Shown: positions 1-9,409, counted from the stretch's first letter. The stretch: 52,039 nucleotides of DNA from Chloroflexota bacterium (GCA_029556265.1 JAKQFH010000004.1:1-52039), one strand, 5' to 3'. Notes: generated from the letters alone by a model not told the origin. Numbers and translations: made by a program.

Positions 1-2
1 GT

Positions 3-1697
3 TTCGAAACCGAGCTCCAGTCTCTTACAAGTGAAAATGCCCGACCGGAAGCCTTGAACCCGCTGCTCAATCAACTGGTGGACGACCTGAACGCGCTCAT
101 CCTCAAATCCGCCACGATTGACGCCTTCCTCTACGGCCTCATCACCACCAACTCATTTGACAAACAAGCCGAACAGATGCTGTCCCGATTCGAAATCGCG
201 CGCGTACCCTTCCAGAACCTGCTCGTGCGCCTGCGCGCCTGGTTTGGTCGGCTGGGCACAGCGCTCCCCGCCGCCCTCAAAGCGCCCGGCAGCGCCCGCG
301 AGCACGCCTTCATCCTGCTGGAAGAAGCCGCGCAAAGCCGCTACCAAATGTCGGAGCCCGAAGAACTGCTCGCCAACGAAATGACCCTCTCCGGCGGCAG
401 CGCCTGGGAAAAACTGCAGGGCACGCTCACCTCCCAAAAAACCGTCCGCTTCGAAATGGATGGCAAGGTGGAAGAACTGCCAATGCCCGCGCTCATCAAC
501 CTGCGCAGCCATCCCTCCGCTGAGGTGCGCGAACGCGCCTACCTTACCGAACAAAACGTCTGGGAAGACCTTAAAGAACCTCTGGCGGCCTGCCTGAACG
601 GCGTCAAAGGCGAAACCATCACCCTGGATTCCCACCGCGGTCGTCAAGACAGCCTGCATGCTTCCCTGGATATGGCCCGCATCGACCGGGCGACGCTCGA
701 CGCGATGCTGTCCGCTATCCGGGCTGCCCTGCCCGCTTTCCGGCGCTACTTTCAAGCCAAAGCCCGCCTGCTGGGTATGGAAAAGCTGCCCTGGTGGAGC
801 TTGCTCGCCCCGCTGGGAGAAAGCAGCGCGACCTACAGCTTCGAAGCCGCCCGCGACCTTATCCTGACCCATTTCGGCAGTTTTTCAGCGGAATTGGAAG
901 ACTTCGCCCGCACCGCCTTCGGACAGCGTTGGATTGACGCGGAACAGCGCCCCGGGAAGCGCGGCGGAGCCTACTGTATGGAAATCCCCGCTCTCAAAGA
1001 AAGCCGTGTAATGTGCAACTTTGACGGTTCTTTGGACCAGGTTATGACCGTCGCGCATGAGCTCGGGCACGGCTTCCACAATTACTGCGCCTTTAAGGCG
1101 AATAAAACCCCACTCCAAACACGCACACCCATGACCCTGGCCGAAACCGCCTCGATCATGTGTGAAACCATCGTTTTCAATGCCATTCTTGCCAGCGTGC
1201 GGGGCACCCAGGACGAACTGCCCATCCTGGAAAGCAACCTTTCAGGCTGTGGTGAGGTGATTGTGGATATCTTATCGCGCTTTCTGTTTGAGCAGGAAAT
1301 TTTCAGACGCCGCGCCCAAGCCGCGCTTTCGGCGGATGAAATCTCGGAAATTATGCTCGAAGCTCAGCGTCAAAGCTATGGAGACGGGCTGGACGAAAAC
1401 ATCCTGCACAAATACATGTGGACCTGGAAACCGCATTACTACAGCCCCTTCCTGGCGTTCTACAACTACCCCTACGCGTTCGGGCAGCTTTTTGCCACCG
1501 GTTTATACGCGATTTACCAGGAACGCGGGCAAGCCTTCGTCCCGGATTATGTTGAACTGCTCGCCAGCACCGGCGAAGCTTCCGCCGCGGACCTGGCAGC
1601 TCGCTTCGGTATCAACATCCGCGACCAGGCTTTCTGGGCATCTTCTTTGCGCGTCATCACCGACCGCATCGAACGCTACATTCAACTCAGCCGCTGA
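3..1697 (+). CDS. M3 family oligoendopeptidase (PepF-like), 5' end cut by window
   Basis: This is a zinc metallopeptidase of the M3 (thimet/PepF) family, which cleaves short peptides in the cytoplasm. The zinc motif HELGHGFH is at about 1056-1079, and a downstream MTLAETASIMCE segment supplies the third ligand Glu. The first in-window start-like codon is a TTG at 54, but the frame stays open to the window edge and residues before it look continuous. Family members are near 590 residues and about 565 are visible here, so the true start probably lies upstream. A strong terminator hairpin follows the stop. Family assignment is secure; the exact peptide substrates are unknown. Confidence 0.9.
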   Translation, partial: FETELQSLTSENARPEALNPLLNQLVDDLNALILKSATIDAFLYGLITTNSFDKQAEQMLSRFEIARVPFQNLLVRLRAWFGRLGTALPAALKAPGSAREHAFILLEEAAQSRYQMSEPEELLANEMTLSGGSAWEKLQGTLTSQKTVRFEMDGKVEELPMPALINLRSHPSAEVRERAYLTEQNVWEDLKEPLAACLNGVKGETITLDSHRGRQDSLHASLDMARIDRATLDAMLSAIRAALPAFRRYFQAKARLLGMEKLPWWSLLAPLGESSATYSFEAARDLILTHFGSFSAELEDFARTAFGQRWIDAEQRPGKRGGAYCMEIPALKESRVMCNFDGSLDQVMTVAHELGHGFHNYCAFKANKTPLQTRTPMTLAETASIMCETIVFNAILASVRGTQDELPILESNLSGCGEVIVDILSRFLFEQEIFRRRAQAALSADEISEIMLEAQRQSYGDGLDENILHKYMWTWKPHYYSPFLAFYNYPYAFGQLFATGLYAIYQERGQAFVPDYVELLASTGEASAADLAARFGINIRDQAFWASSLRVITDRIERYIQLSR

Positions 1698-1713
1698 CCC
1701 ATGTCAGACCAAA

Positions 1714-1740
1714 ACGCGCGGTGGTTTCCCCACCGCGCGT
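1714..1740. terminator. Bidirectional intrinsic terminator
   Basis: A perfect 11-bp inverted repeat (1714-1724 with 1730-1740) has a 5-nt loop. It has an A-run on its left and TATTTAAT on its right, and lies between the convergent peptidase and thioesterase genes. It can end both transcripts. Confidence 0.75.
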
Positions 1741-1798
1741 GGTATTTAATCACGAGGGCGAAACTGCCAACGCCAAAACCCGCGTCCGCCACCGCGCT

Positions 1799-2209
1799 CT
1801 ACAGGTTTTTGGCGCGTTCCTGCAGGGCAATTTCTTCCGGCGTTTCCGCGTTAATCACAATTTCATGCGGGCGGGGTTTGCCCTTCTCATCCACATACAC
1901 AAAGGTGATAAATCCGTCGACCGCCTCCTCACCGTTCACATCCGCGCGGATATACGCAATCAGACGGCTGCGTCCGGTCAGCACCACAGAGCTTACAAAA
2001 CGGATGATTTCGCCCGGGCGCACAGGCCGGCGAAATTCCATTCCGTGGATTTTCACGCACAGGATAAACTCGGGCGGCAGCAGGTTGGCAGCCGCGATGA
2101 AGCCGGCTTCCACCAACCACTCCGCCCCCCGCCCGGCAAACAGGGTTCGGTGGTGGTTCAGGTCTTCGCTCTTGACCAGATGGTAAATGCTTAATGCTTG
2201 AATTCCCAT
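1799..2209 (-). CDS. Acyl-CoA thioesterase-like hotdog-fold protein
   Basis: A 136-residue single hotdog domain of the acyl-CoA thioesterase superfamily (YciA/ACOT type). The N-terminal segment LVKSEDLNHHRTLFAGRGAE resembles the conserved loop and start of the hot-dog helix, and residues 50-100 read as the beta strands (RRPVRPGEIIRFVSSVV). It probably hydrolyses acyl-CoA in the cytoplasm; the acyl chain is not predictable. Its ATG overlaps the stop of the upstream lipoprotein gene (TAATG), so the two are translationally coupled. The superfamily is clear, the subfamily less so. Confidence 0.75.
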   Translation of the reverse strand: MGIQALSIYHLVKSEDLNHHRTLFAGRGAEWLVEAGFIAAANLLPPEFILCVKIHGMEFRRPVRPGEIIRFVSSVVLTGRSRLIAYIRADVNGEEAVDGFITFVYVDEKGKPRPHEIVINAETPEEIALQERAKNL

Positions 2210-4044
2210 TACTCAGCTCCTGGAATGATGATATCGATATTATCAAACGCCACTTTAATTTGGCCTTCGGCGGTGGTGCCAACCATCACCCCCAGCATGC
2301 CCGGCACAAAACCTTCATCAAGATATTCTGCCAGCAGCAAGCCGTCAACGATAAGCTGCAGCCCGCCCGGTCCACAGCGGGCACTTAGCCGCAGGTCATC
2401 CCCGGCGGCAAGCATGTCCGCGTAAGTCCAATCTACCAGCACCGCGGTTTCTTCGCCCGCGCGCTTCCAAATGGAATAATAGCCGTCTTCGCTGACTTCC
2501 AGCGCGGTGAAATGGCTCGCGTCCCGAAAGCCGCAAACCAAACCATAATCGCCGCTCCCGCTGCCAAATATCAGCCGCGCGTCCGCGCTGAGCATTGAAT
2601 CAGCATAGACATAATCCAGGGTATTAAAACGCAGCCCGTGAGCCGCGTCCAGAGCCAGCGTGAACGCGCCGTCCTCATACCCCGTTCCAGAGCCGTTCTC
2701 CTGCGCGGCGGGCCAATCTCGCAGAGGCGCCGAGAAATCCGTGCTGAAGACCACCCGCCCCTGGGTTGTAATGGGTGTGCCAATGGCGGAAACCCGCCGC
2801 AGGCCCACCTCCCCTGCCCAAGCCGCGTCCAGCATCTCCGCCAAGGCTTGAATGGGTGTGAGCCGGTTCAAGTCTCCACCAGCCGGCAGGCAGGCATCCT
2901 GTTCGTCCAGCCTGCTGTCGCGGTTGGTATCCCGCAGCGCGCCGCACTCCTCTTCAACAACGCGCCCGCCTGGGGCGGAAGCCAAACCAATCAGTTCACC
3001 GCGTCCATTCAGCGCGCCCCAGCCAAAATAATCTCCGCCTGAAGGCAAACCAGTCAAAACAGCCTGCAGCGGAGCGCTGCCATCTTCAGGTTCCAGATCA
3101 GCCGCGACCGCGGTCATTTCGCTCAGGAGCGCGTCCGGATTTTGCCCGAAACCGAACAAACGGAGTTCCTCACCCGGCAGCACGCCAACATCCTCGGCTG
3201 TAGGCAGGGCCGGAAGCGAAAGCGCTCCAGGCGCGATAGGATAGCCAAGCAAATCTGAGCGCGGCTTAATCAGCGCCGCGTCCCGTTCTTCGTCCACCTG
3301 CACAATGCTTGCCAGATACGCGTCCACCGGCGGCGTGCCCGGCGCGGTTTGCAGCCCGATTATCAGGTCCGAAACCGGATAAGCGCGGGTCCCCAAAACA
3401 GCCCTCGCGCTGGTGAGCACAAGCCCATCGGAACTGATAATAACCCCGCTGGCAGACCAGGCTTTTCGCAGGCTGCCGTCCACATTCACCAGCGCTCCAA
3501 CGCGCACAAAGGCCGCCTCTGGCAGCCCCTCCACGGCGGTCATTCGTCCACGCGGCGCGGCTGGTCCGGGCTGCCAGTCGGCCGGGATGCTGCCCCGCGT
3601 TTCCAGGCGCGCGGGTAAACTGAGCAGCTGCCCCCCAAAAAGAACTGAAAAATCATCTTCATACACACCGGAAAAGACCGCCTGAAAGCGCAGCACAAAC
3701 CGCGCGCTGCTTGCGGGCGGGATGGCGAGCTGCGTTCTGAGCACGCCCGAACCATCCGCCGCGGGTTCCAACGCCACTGCCGGCAGGCTTCCCAGGTATT
3801 GATAAGCGCGCAGAATGCTCGCCGGCAGATGAATTTCCCGCACAATCGCCTCTTGCTCGCCGGCGTTAAGCAGCGTCAGATTCAGGTCAAAACTGCGCCC
3901 CATTTCGACAGCCCGCGTCGGCACGCTGAGGGAGGCGCTGAGCGGGTCTCTTTTTGGCGCCGCGCCCAAACAGGCAGCGCACAACGCAGCTGCCAGCGTG
4001 AGGGCTGTAACCAGGCGCAAATTGCGGGTGAAGTTTTTCAACAT
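2209..4044 (-). CDS. Putative lipoprotein with degenerate trypsin-like domain, EF-hand-like loop and C-terminal LamG-like domain
   Basis: A 611-residue exported protein. Residues 1-24 form a signal peptide with a lipobox-like CAAC ending at Cys25, so a surface lipoprotein is likely. Residues 40-140 look like a beta-sandwich. Residues 180-360 resemble an HtrA/trypsin-like peptidase: SGVIISSDGLVLTSARAV (199-216) aligns with the usual TNAHV box, but the catalytic His is Arg214. Asp255 (ERDAALI) and Ser335 (PSGGD) are in the expected places. Residues 372-383 (DTNRDSRLDEQD) look like a dockerin or EF-hand calcium loop. The last 180 residues (FSTDF start, CGFRD) look like a concanavalin-type sugar- or glycan-binding domain. 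Function is unknown; it is probably a non-catalytic binding protein. Confidence 0.6.
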   Translation of the reverse strand: MLKNFTRNLRLVTALTLAAALCAACLGAAPKRDPLSASLSVPTRAVEMGRSFDLNLTLLNAGEQEAIVREIHLPASILRAYQYLGSLPAVALEPAADGSGVLRTQLAIPPASSARFVLRFQAVFSGVYEDDFSVLFGGQLLSLPARLETRGSIPADWQPGPAAPRGRMTAVEGLPEAAFVRVGALVNVDGSLRKAWSASGVIISSDGLVLTSARAVLGTRAYPVSDLIIGLQTAPGTPPVDAYLASIVQVDEERDAALIKPRSDLLGYPIAPGALSLPALPTAEDVGVLPGEELRLFGFGQNPDALLSEMTAVAADLEPEDGSAPLQAVLTGLPSGGDYFGWGALNGRGELIGLASAPGGRVVEEECGALRDTNRDSRLDEQDACLPAGGDLNRLTPIQALAEMLDAAWAGEVGLRRVSAIGTPITTQGRVVFSTDFSAPLRDWPAAQENGSGTGYEDGAFTLALDAAHGLRFNTLDYVYADSMLSADARLIFGSGSGDYGLVCGFRDASHFTALEVSEDGYYSIWKRAGEETAVLVDWTYADMLAAGDDLRLSARCGPGGLQLIVDGLLLAEYLDEGFVPGMLGVMVGTTAEGQIKVAFDNIDIIIPGAE

Positions 4045-4170
4045 TCCTGCTCCGGGCCGAAGCGTTCTCCAACCCGCGCATAATTATAACCCGGTTGCCG
4101 CCCCATTTTCGAGCCCTCCAATCCAGCCCATTCAGGATTTACGACTCCCAGGAAAAAACAAATCTTTGAA

Positions 4171-4199
4171 TTGACAAGCGTCTGCCTTTTGGTTATCCT
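4171..4199 (+). promoter_or_regulatory. Promoter of xseA, leaderless spacing
   Basis: TTGACA (4171-4176), a 17-nt spacer and TATCCT (4194-4199). Only 7 nt separate the -10 box from the xseA ATG at 4207, so the transcript should begin at or next to the start codon. No Shine-Dalgarno sequence fits in between. Confidence 0.7.
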
Positions 4200-4206
4200 T
4201 ACGCCC

Positions 4207-5460
4207 ATGGACGCGTTCGACCTTAACGCACCGCTGGTTTTCTCCGTCACCGCCCTCAACAATTACCTGCGTGAGCTGCTTGAGACCGATGAAGTTCTGC
4301 AGGACCTGTGGGTGCGCGGTGAGATTTCCAACTTTTCCCAACCGCGCTCTGGGCACCTTTACTTCACGCTCAAAGACAGCGAAGCCCAAATCCGCTGCGT
4401 GATGTGGAAGAATTCCGCCTTGCGCTTGCGCTTCTCTCCCGCCGATGGAATGCAAGTGGAGGCGCACGGCGCCATGAGCGTTTATCCCGCCCAGGGGCAG
4501 GTGCAGCTCTATCTCGACGCGCTCAGACCAGCCGGCGAAGGCGCCCTCTACCAGGAATTTTTGCGCCTCAAAGCCCGTCTGGAAGCTGAAGGCCTGTTCG
4601 ACGTTGCGCGCAAGCGGCCCTTGCCCAGCCTCCCGCGCCATATTGGCGTGCTAACCTCGGCCACAGGCGCCGCTCTGCAGGATATCCTGCATACTCTCTC
4701 CAGGCGCCTGCCAATCTTGCGCGTCACCGTCGCGCCCTCGCCTGTGCAAGGAATAGAAGCCCCTCCCGGCATCATTACCGCGCTCCACCAACTGAACCAA
4801 ATCCCAGACCTGGACCTTATCATCCTCGCGCGCGGCGGCGGCTCCATTGAGGACCTGTGGGCTTTCAATGATGAAAATGTCGCCCGCGCTATTTATAATT
4901 CCCGCGTTCCGGTGATTTCCGGCGTCGGGCACGAAACGGATTTCACGATTGCCGATTTTGTCGCCGATTTACGCGCCCCCACACCTACCGCCGCGGCCGA
5001 GCTTGCCACACCGGTAACCGCCCAGGAATTATCCCTGAATGTCCGCGCCGCTTCGGAAGAGCTGAACACGCGCCTTGCCAGTCTGCTGAACAGCGCCAGA
5101 CAGTCCCTCGCCTTAGCCCAGGCGGAACTGCGCCGGGGTTCTCCGCGCGCGGCGGTTCAAAACGCGCTGCAGCGCCTGGACGAATTACACGCCCGCCTGG
5201 AACGGCTTATGCGCGCCCAATTGGAAGCGAGAAAAATCCATCTCGACAATTCGTTAAGGCAGCTAAACGCGCTCAGCCCGCAGGCTGTGCTCCAAAGGGG
5301 CTACGCGATTGTAACCGACCAACTCAGTGGAGCGCTCATCAGCAGAGCAGCCCAGACGCGCCCCGGGCAAGCGCTCCAGCTGCAACTGCAAGACGGCCTC
5401 ATTCCAGCACAAGTAAGCGCCACCCCGACAGGAGTACCAAATCATGCCAACAGACCCTGA
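4207..5460 (+). CDS. xseA: Exodeoxyribonuclease VII large subunit
   Basis: XseA is the catalytic subunit of exonuclease VII, which degrades single-stranded DNA from both ends to short oligonucleotides. From the ATG at 4207 it is 417 residues. An OB-fold covers about 12-105 (DLWVRGEISNF, GHLYFTLKD), then the catalytic core with ILARGGGSIEDLW (207-218) and GVGHETDFTIAD (239-250), then a long helical region typical for binding XseB. An upstream TTG at 4171 is in frame, but that position is the -35 box, so the ATG is preferred. The end overlaps xseB by 17 nt, the usual operon arrangement. Confidence 0.95.
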   Translation: MDAFDLNAPLVFSVTALNNYLRELLETDEVLQDLWVRGEISNFSQPRSGHLYFTLKDSEAQIRCVMWKNSALRLRFSPADGMQVEAHGAMSVYPAQGQVQLYLDALRPAGEGALYQEFLRLKARLEAEGLFDVARKRPLPSLPRHIGVLTSATGAALQDILHTLSRRLPILRVTVAPSPVQGIEAPPGIITALHQLNQIPDLDLIILARGGGSIEDLWAFNDENVARAIYNSRVPVISGVGHETDFTIADFVADLRAPTPTAAAELATPVTAQELSLNVRAASEELNTRLASLLNSARQSLALAQAELRRGSPRAAVQNALQRLDELHARLERLMRAQLEARKIHLDNSLRQLNALSPQAVLQRGYAIVTDQLSGALISRAAQTRPGQALQLQLQDGLIPAQVSATPTGVPNHANRP

Positions 5461-5680
5461 AACTCAACCCAGCTTCGAAGCCGCCTTCGCGCAGCTCCAA
5501 TCCATCATTGCCAGGCTCGAAGAAGCTGAACTTCCGCTCGAAGAAGCCCTGCGCCTCTACGAGGAGGGCAAACGCCTCATAGCGATTTGTGCCAGCATCC
5601 TTGATAACGCCCAGCTGCGCGTATCCGCATTAAACGATGCCGATACCAACGCCGTACAACCAGACGGGGAAAGGGAATAG
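5444..5680 (+). CDS. xseB: Exodeoxyribonuclease VII small subunit
   Basis: A 78-residue XseB, the small helical subunit that coats the XseA arm in exonuclease VII. The family signature is visible (SFEAAFAQLQSIIARLEEAE, LPLEEALRLYEEGKRL). The ATG lies inside the 3' end of xseA (17-nt overlap), pointing to coupled translation. The stop TAG directly abuts the ATG of the next gene. Length is normal for the family. Confidence 0.93.
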   Translation: MPTDPETQPSFEAAFAQLQSIIARLEEAELPLEEALRLYEEGKRLIAICASILDNAQLRVSALNDADTNAVQPDGERE

Positions 5681-6148
5681 ATGCGCGTCTGGGAGGTTTT
5701 TTCAAGCCCGGTGGCCCTGGCAGGTATGATCGCGGCGTCTTTGGCACAAATCCTGAAGGTTCCTTTCGGTTACTGGCGCAATAAGCAGGTGGATTGGTCT
5801 CTGCTTTTGGATTCGGGCGGCATGCCCTCCTCACACTCAGCCCTGATTTCCTCTATCACTACCGCGATAGGGCTTTACGTCGGCTGGGACAGCCCTCTTT
5901 TCGCGTTAGCCTTTGCCCTGGCAATTATCGTCGTCTATGACGCAACTGGTGTGCGCCGGCAGGCTGGTCTGCAAGCCGCCAGGATTAACCTGATCGTTGA
6001 GGATATTATTCAGACGGGTAAAGTTCCTGAAAAAGAATGGGAAGCGCTGCGCGAAAGTATCGGCCACTCACCCGCGGAAGCCTTCGCGGGCGTCTTGCTC
6101 GGTCTGTCAATCGCGGTTGGAATCCGCTTGCTTATGCCGCCCGCGTAA
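5681..6148 (+). CDS. DUF212 / divergent PAP2 family membrane protein (YuiD-like)
   Basis: A 155-residue integral membrane protein of the DUF212 family, distantly related to PAP2 phosphatases. It has the family hallmarks GGMPSSHSA (46-54) and VYDATGVRRQAG (85-96), and hydrophobic segments near 9-28, 52-68, 72-88 and 135-152. It starts in the base after the xseB stop, so it is third in the xseAB operon. Plant and bacterial members have no firmly assigned reaction. A GC-rich region with alternative weak hairpins (6149-6208) separates it from the convergent murJ gene. Confidence 0.85.
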   Translation: MRVWEVFSSPVALAGMIAASLAQILKVPFGYWRNKQVDWSLLLDSGGMPSSHSALISSITTAIGLYVGWDSPLFALAFALAIIVVYDATGVRRQAGLQAARINLIVEDIIQTGKVPEKEWEALRESIGHSPAEAFAGVLLGLSIAVGIRLLMPPA

Positions 6149-6231
6149 GCGGTTTTCACTCTGCCGCCCTGAGGAACCGCGTGTTCCCGATCTGGGCTCC
6201 AGCGGCAGGAATTCCACAGGGGGAAAATATT

Positions 6232-7932
6232 TCAGGCAGGGCGCTGTTTCCGCGCGTTCAGCCTTTGTCTGAGCGCGCCCAGCACGGAAGCCAACTCGGG
6301 CACTTTCATCAAGACCAGGGCAAACGCGTACACGAGCACGCCAATTCCCATTCCACCCAACAGGAAGAGCAGGTTGTTCAGTTGCGGTAACAGGCTGTTC
6401 CAGGCGAGCAAGGCCGCGCCCATCAGCGCAGAACCAACCAGCGCGGAGTTCGTTCCGCGGAGGATATCCTGCCCTTCCAATCCCTTCAACCTTTTTGCCA
6501 GCAGCCACAGAAGCAGCAGGCTTTCCAGCCCGGTGGCAGCCGAATTCGCCAAAGCCAGCCCGCCATGCGGCATCCATCCGAGACCGCGAAACCAGGCCGC
6601 CAGCAGAAAAGACAGCGCGATATTCAGGCTCATCGCGCCGATGCCAATGATTACGGGCGTGCGCGTATCGTGCAGCGCGTAAAAAGCCCGGCTGAGCACT
6701 TCCACCAGGCAGTGCCCGAGCAGGCCCGCCGAGTACCACAGCAGCGCCCAAGCTACCATGCGCGTGGATTCGGCGTCAAACTGGCCGCGTTCATACAAAA
6801 CGCGTACCAGCGGAACCCGCAATAAAATTAAACCCACGCTGGCAGGCAGCGCCAGCAAAATGATACCGCGTAATATCTTCGCGATAGTCCGGCGCATTTG
6901 CGCGTACTCCCCCAACTCCGCCTGCGCGGAAAGCGTGGGCAAAGAGGCAATACCGGCCGACTGCGCGATGGCGCGCTGCGGCATCATCATCAGCGTGAAA
7001 GCCAGCGCGACAGCGCTCGCCGAGCCCTCGCCCAGGCTGAGAGCAATGATGGTATTCGCCACAAAATTCAGCTGTACAACCCCGGCCCCTATCAGGCGCG
7101 GCAGCATCAACCGTAAAACCTGCCGGACGGCTTTATCCTTCAGCCCGGCGGTCACCTGATAACTGCGTTCTGGCAGCCGGAAGAGTGAGGGCAGCTGCAA
7201 GAGCAAATGCCCTGAGGCGCCCAGCAGCACGCCATAAACCAGCCGATCCACGCCCCAGCTTTTCGGGAGCGCAACGGTGCCAAGGATGATGCCCAATGAG
7301 TACATTGCCGGCGCCAGCGCGGGAATAAGAAACGAGCGGTGGGCGTTCAGCATTCCCATTACCAGCCCGCTGATGCCAAAAATCACGACGGTGGGGAGCA
7401 TAATGCGCAGCAGTCGGACGGTGACCTCCAGCTGCCCGATGTTCGAGTCGGCGGTGAGAGCGTATAAACCGTTTCGCACAAGCCACGGCGCGAATATCCA
7501 GGTCAACACCGAAACGACCACAAGAATGAGAGAGACCACATTCAACACGCCGGATGCCAAACGCCACGCGCCGCGTTTATCATCCCTGGTCAGGAACCCG
7601 GTGAACATTGGGATAAAAGCCGAGCCCAACGCGCCGCCCGCCACCAGGTTAAACAGCAGTTCGGTGACCCGATTCGCGGCGTTGAAGGAATCCAGCGCCG
7701 CGCTCGTGCCGAAGGCATCGGTAATCACCATTTGCTGCGCCACGCCCACCAGGCTGCTGAGGAAAAAGGCGAACATCACCACGCCGGTCGCCCGCGCGAT
7801 TTGCTGGCTGGCGCTCTCCGCCCTGGCGGCTTGCGCTGCTGTTTCGCGCTGGGGCTGCGCCGCCTGAAGCGGACTGCCGGTCTGCGGGTACTTAGTTCCT
7901 TGTGGGGCTGTTTCCAGGTCTTCGCCGCTCAT
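6232..7932 (-). CDS. murJ: Lipid II flippase MurJ (MviN family)
   Basis: A polytopic membrane protein of the MOP superfamily that flips lipid II for peptidoglycan synthesis. From the ATG at 7932 it is 566 residues: a hydrophilic, Ala/Gln-rich N-terminus of about 45 residues, then some 14 hydrophobic segments. MurJ-type landmarks include DAFGTSAALDSFNAANRV near the first helices and VRVLYERGQFDAESTRM in the middle. The frame stays open further upstream, but the chosen ATG starts 1 nt after the mazG stop and gives a normal-length protein. It is probably cotranscribed with mazG. Confidence 0.93.
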   Translation of the reverse strand: MSGEDLETAPQGTKYPQTGSPLQAAQPQRETAAQAARAESASQQIARATGVVMFAFFLSSLVGVAQQMVITDAFGTSAALDSFNAANRVTELLFNLVAGGALGSAFIPMFTGFLTRDDKRGAWRLASGVLNVVSLILVVVSVLTWIFAPWLVRNGLYALTADSNIGQLEVTVRLLRIMLPTVVIFGISGLVMGMLNAHRSFLIPALAPAMYSLGIILGTVALPKSWGVDRLVYGVLLGASGHLLLQLPSLFRLPERSYQVTAGLKDKAVRQVLRLMLPRLIGAGVVQLNFVANTIIALSLGEGSASAVALAFTLMMMPQRAIAQSAGIASLPTLSAQAELGEYAQMRRTIAKILRGIILLALPASVGLILLRVPLVRVLYERGQFDAESTRMVAWALLWYSAGLLGHCLVEVLSRAFYALHDTRTPVIIGIGAMSLNIALSFLLAAWFRGLGWMPHGGLALANSAATGLESLLLLWLLAKRLKGLEGQDILRGTNSALVGSALMGAALLAWNSLLPQLNNLLFLLGGMGIGVLVYAFALVLMKVPELASVLGALRQRLNARKQRPA

Positions 7933-7933
7933 C

Positions 7934-9409
7934 TTATTCTTCGCTCCGCGCGATGATCGCTGTTTTGGCAGCTTCCCAGAGCGCGTCCATTTCCTCAAAG
8001 CTAAGTTCGTCCACCTGTTTGCCAGCTTTCGCGGCTTCGGCTTTAATATAAGCGAAGCGCCGGCGAAAGCGGAGATTGCATTCCCGCAGGGCTGTTTCCG
8101 GGTCAATATCCAGCCAACGGATGAGGTTCACCGCCGCGAAAAGCAGGTCGCCGGCTTCAGCCTGGCGTTCCGCGCTGGTCCCGGCGCTCTCGAGCTCCCC
8201 CAACTCCTCGCGCACCTTGGCAAGCACTGGTTCGATGCTGTTCCAATCGAACCCTACCCGTTTGGCGCGCCGTTGAATCTGGTCTGCCTGGGTCAGCGCA
8301 GGCAGCGCCAGCGGAATGCCGTCCAACATACCGGTTTTTTGGCTTTTTCCGTTGTCTTCGCGTTCTTTGGCTTTAATTTTCTCCCAGTTCTGAAGCACAT
8401 TATCGACCGAAGAAACCCGCACCTCGCCAAACACGTGCGGGTGTCGGCGGATGAGCTTGGCGCTGATTGCTTGAATGACATCGGTCATGTTAAAGTCTTC
8501 GGCTTCAGTTGCCACCTGGGCGTGCAGCAAAATCTGAAGCAGCAAATCACCCAACTCCTCGCGCAGCTCATCCGGGTTTTCGTGGTCCAACGCTTCGAGC
8601 ACCTCATAACTTTCCTGCAGCAGGTAGGGGCGCAAAGAAAGATGGGTCTGCTCGCGGTCCCAGGGGCAGCCGTCGGGCGCGCGCAGGCGCGCGATAATTT
8701 CCTGTAAGTCCTCAAAGGCGCGGCCGTGTTCACGCGGGGGCACGTAAAGCGTTGAGAGTAAGCCCAACCTGGGCGATTGGTCGATGGCAAAGAGCGGCAG
8801 GTCTTCCACGCTTTGCTGGGCTGTGCCGGCGGCATGCACCAGACGCACCGGGTAGTCGTCGGGGTAGGCGCTCATCAGCGTCAACTTGACTTCGCTCGCG
8901 TCGCGGCGGGTGCCAATTTGATGGATGAGCGCGCCGCAGGAAGGCGGAAAGGTCGGCACGTTTTGTTCAGCCAGCTGCAGCGCGTCAATCAACGCCAGCT
9001 GGTTGGAGGGGTCAATCCCCAACGCCGCGCAAACTGGTTCAAGGAAGCTCATGCCGTTGATGACGCGCGTGGGCAGTCCGGCTTCTTTCGCCAGCTCCAG
9101 GACGCGCGCGCAGCTTTCCTCCGCCACCCACGGGCTGCCAGGCACGGCGTAACTCACGCCCTGTTCGCGCCTGCCCAGAGTCAGGACGGTTTGCGCGATG
9201 TCTTCCAACACATCGGCCAGGGCGTCGTGCTTTTCGTAGAGCGCGTCAAAGCTGTGCACCGCGAGCGTTTCAGGCAGTTCCGCGGCGCAAGGGTGCAGGC
9301 TGGTGCGCAAGTAAACCTCACCCGCCTGCGAAAGCCAATCCCAGGCTTCCCGCGTGAGCAGCTGGGCGCCTGCCGGGCCAAGTCCAATGAGTGTGATTGA
9401 GGGGGTCAT
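7934..9409 (-). CDS. mazG: YabN-like fusion: tetrapyrrole methylase domain plus MazG nucleotide pyrophosphohydrolase
   Basis: A 491-residue two-domain protein. Residues 1-225 are a SAM-dependent tetrapyrrole methylase-type fold (ITLIGLGPAG at 5-14, YAVPGSPWVAE at 88-98). Residues 230-490 are MazG, an alpha-helical pyrophosphohydrolase that removes non-canonical or excess NTPs. The MazG start LRAPDGCPWDREQTH (242-256) and the metal motif EELGD (284-288) are intact. This domain order matches B. subtilis YabN. No strong Shine-Dalgarno precedes the ATG. The role of the methylase half in such fusions is not established. Confidence 0.92.
   Translation of the reverse strand: MTPSITLIGLGPAGAQLLTREAWDWLSQAGEVYLRTSLHPCAAELPETLAVHSFDALYEKHDALADVLEDIAQTVLTLGRREQGVSYAVPGSPWVAEESCARVLELAKEAGLPTRVINGMSFLEPVCAALGIDPSNQLALIDALQLAEQNVPTFPPSCGALIHQIGTRRDASEVKLTLMSAYPDDYPVRLVHAAGTAQQSVEDLPLFAIDQSPRLGLLSTLYVPPREHGRAFEDLQEIIARLRAPDGCPWDREQTHLSLRPYLLQESYEVLEALDHENPDELREELGDLLLQILLHAQVATEAEDFNMTDVIQAISAKLIRRHPHVFGEVRVSSVDNVLQNWEKIKAKEREDNGKSQKTGMLDGIPLALPALTQADQIQRRAKRVGFDWNSIEPVLAKVREELGELESAGTSAERQAEAGDLLFAAVNLIRWLDIDPETALRECNLRFRRRFAYIKAEAAKAGKQVDELSFEEMDALWEAAKTAIIARSEE

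Noticed and set aside
153-872. A 239-codon minus-strand open frame
   Set aside because: Antisense to the M3 peptidase, with a composition typical of shadow frames.
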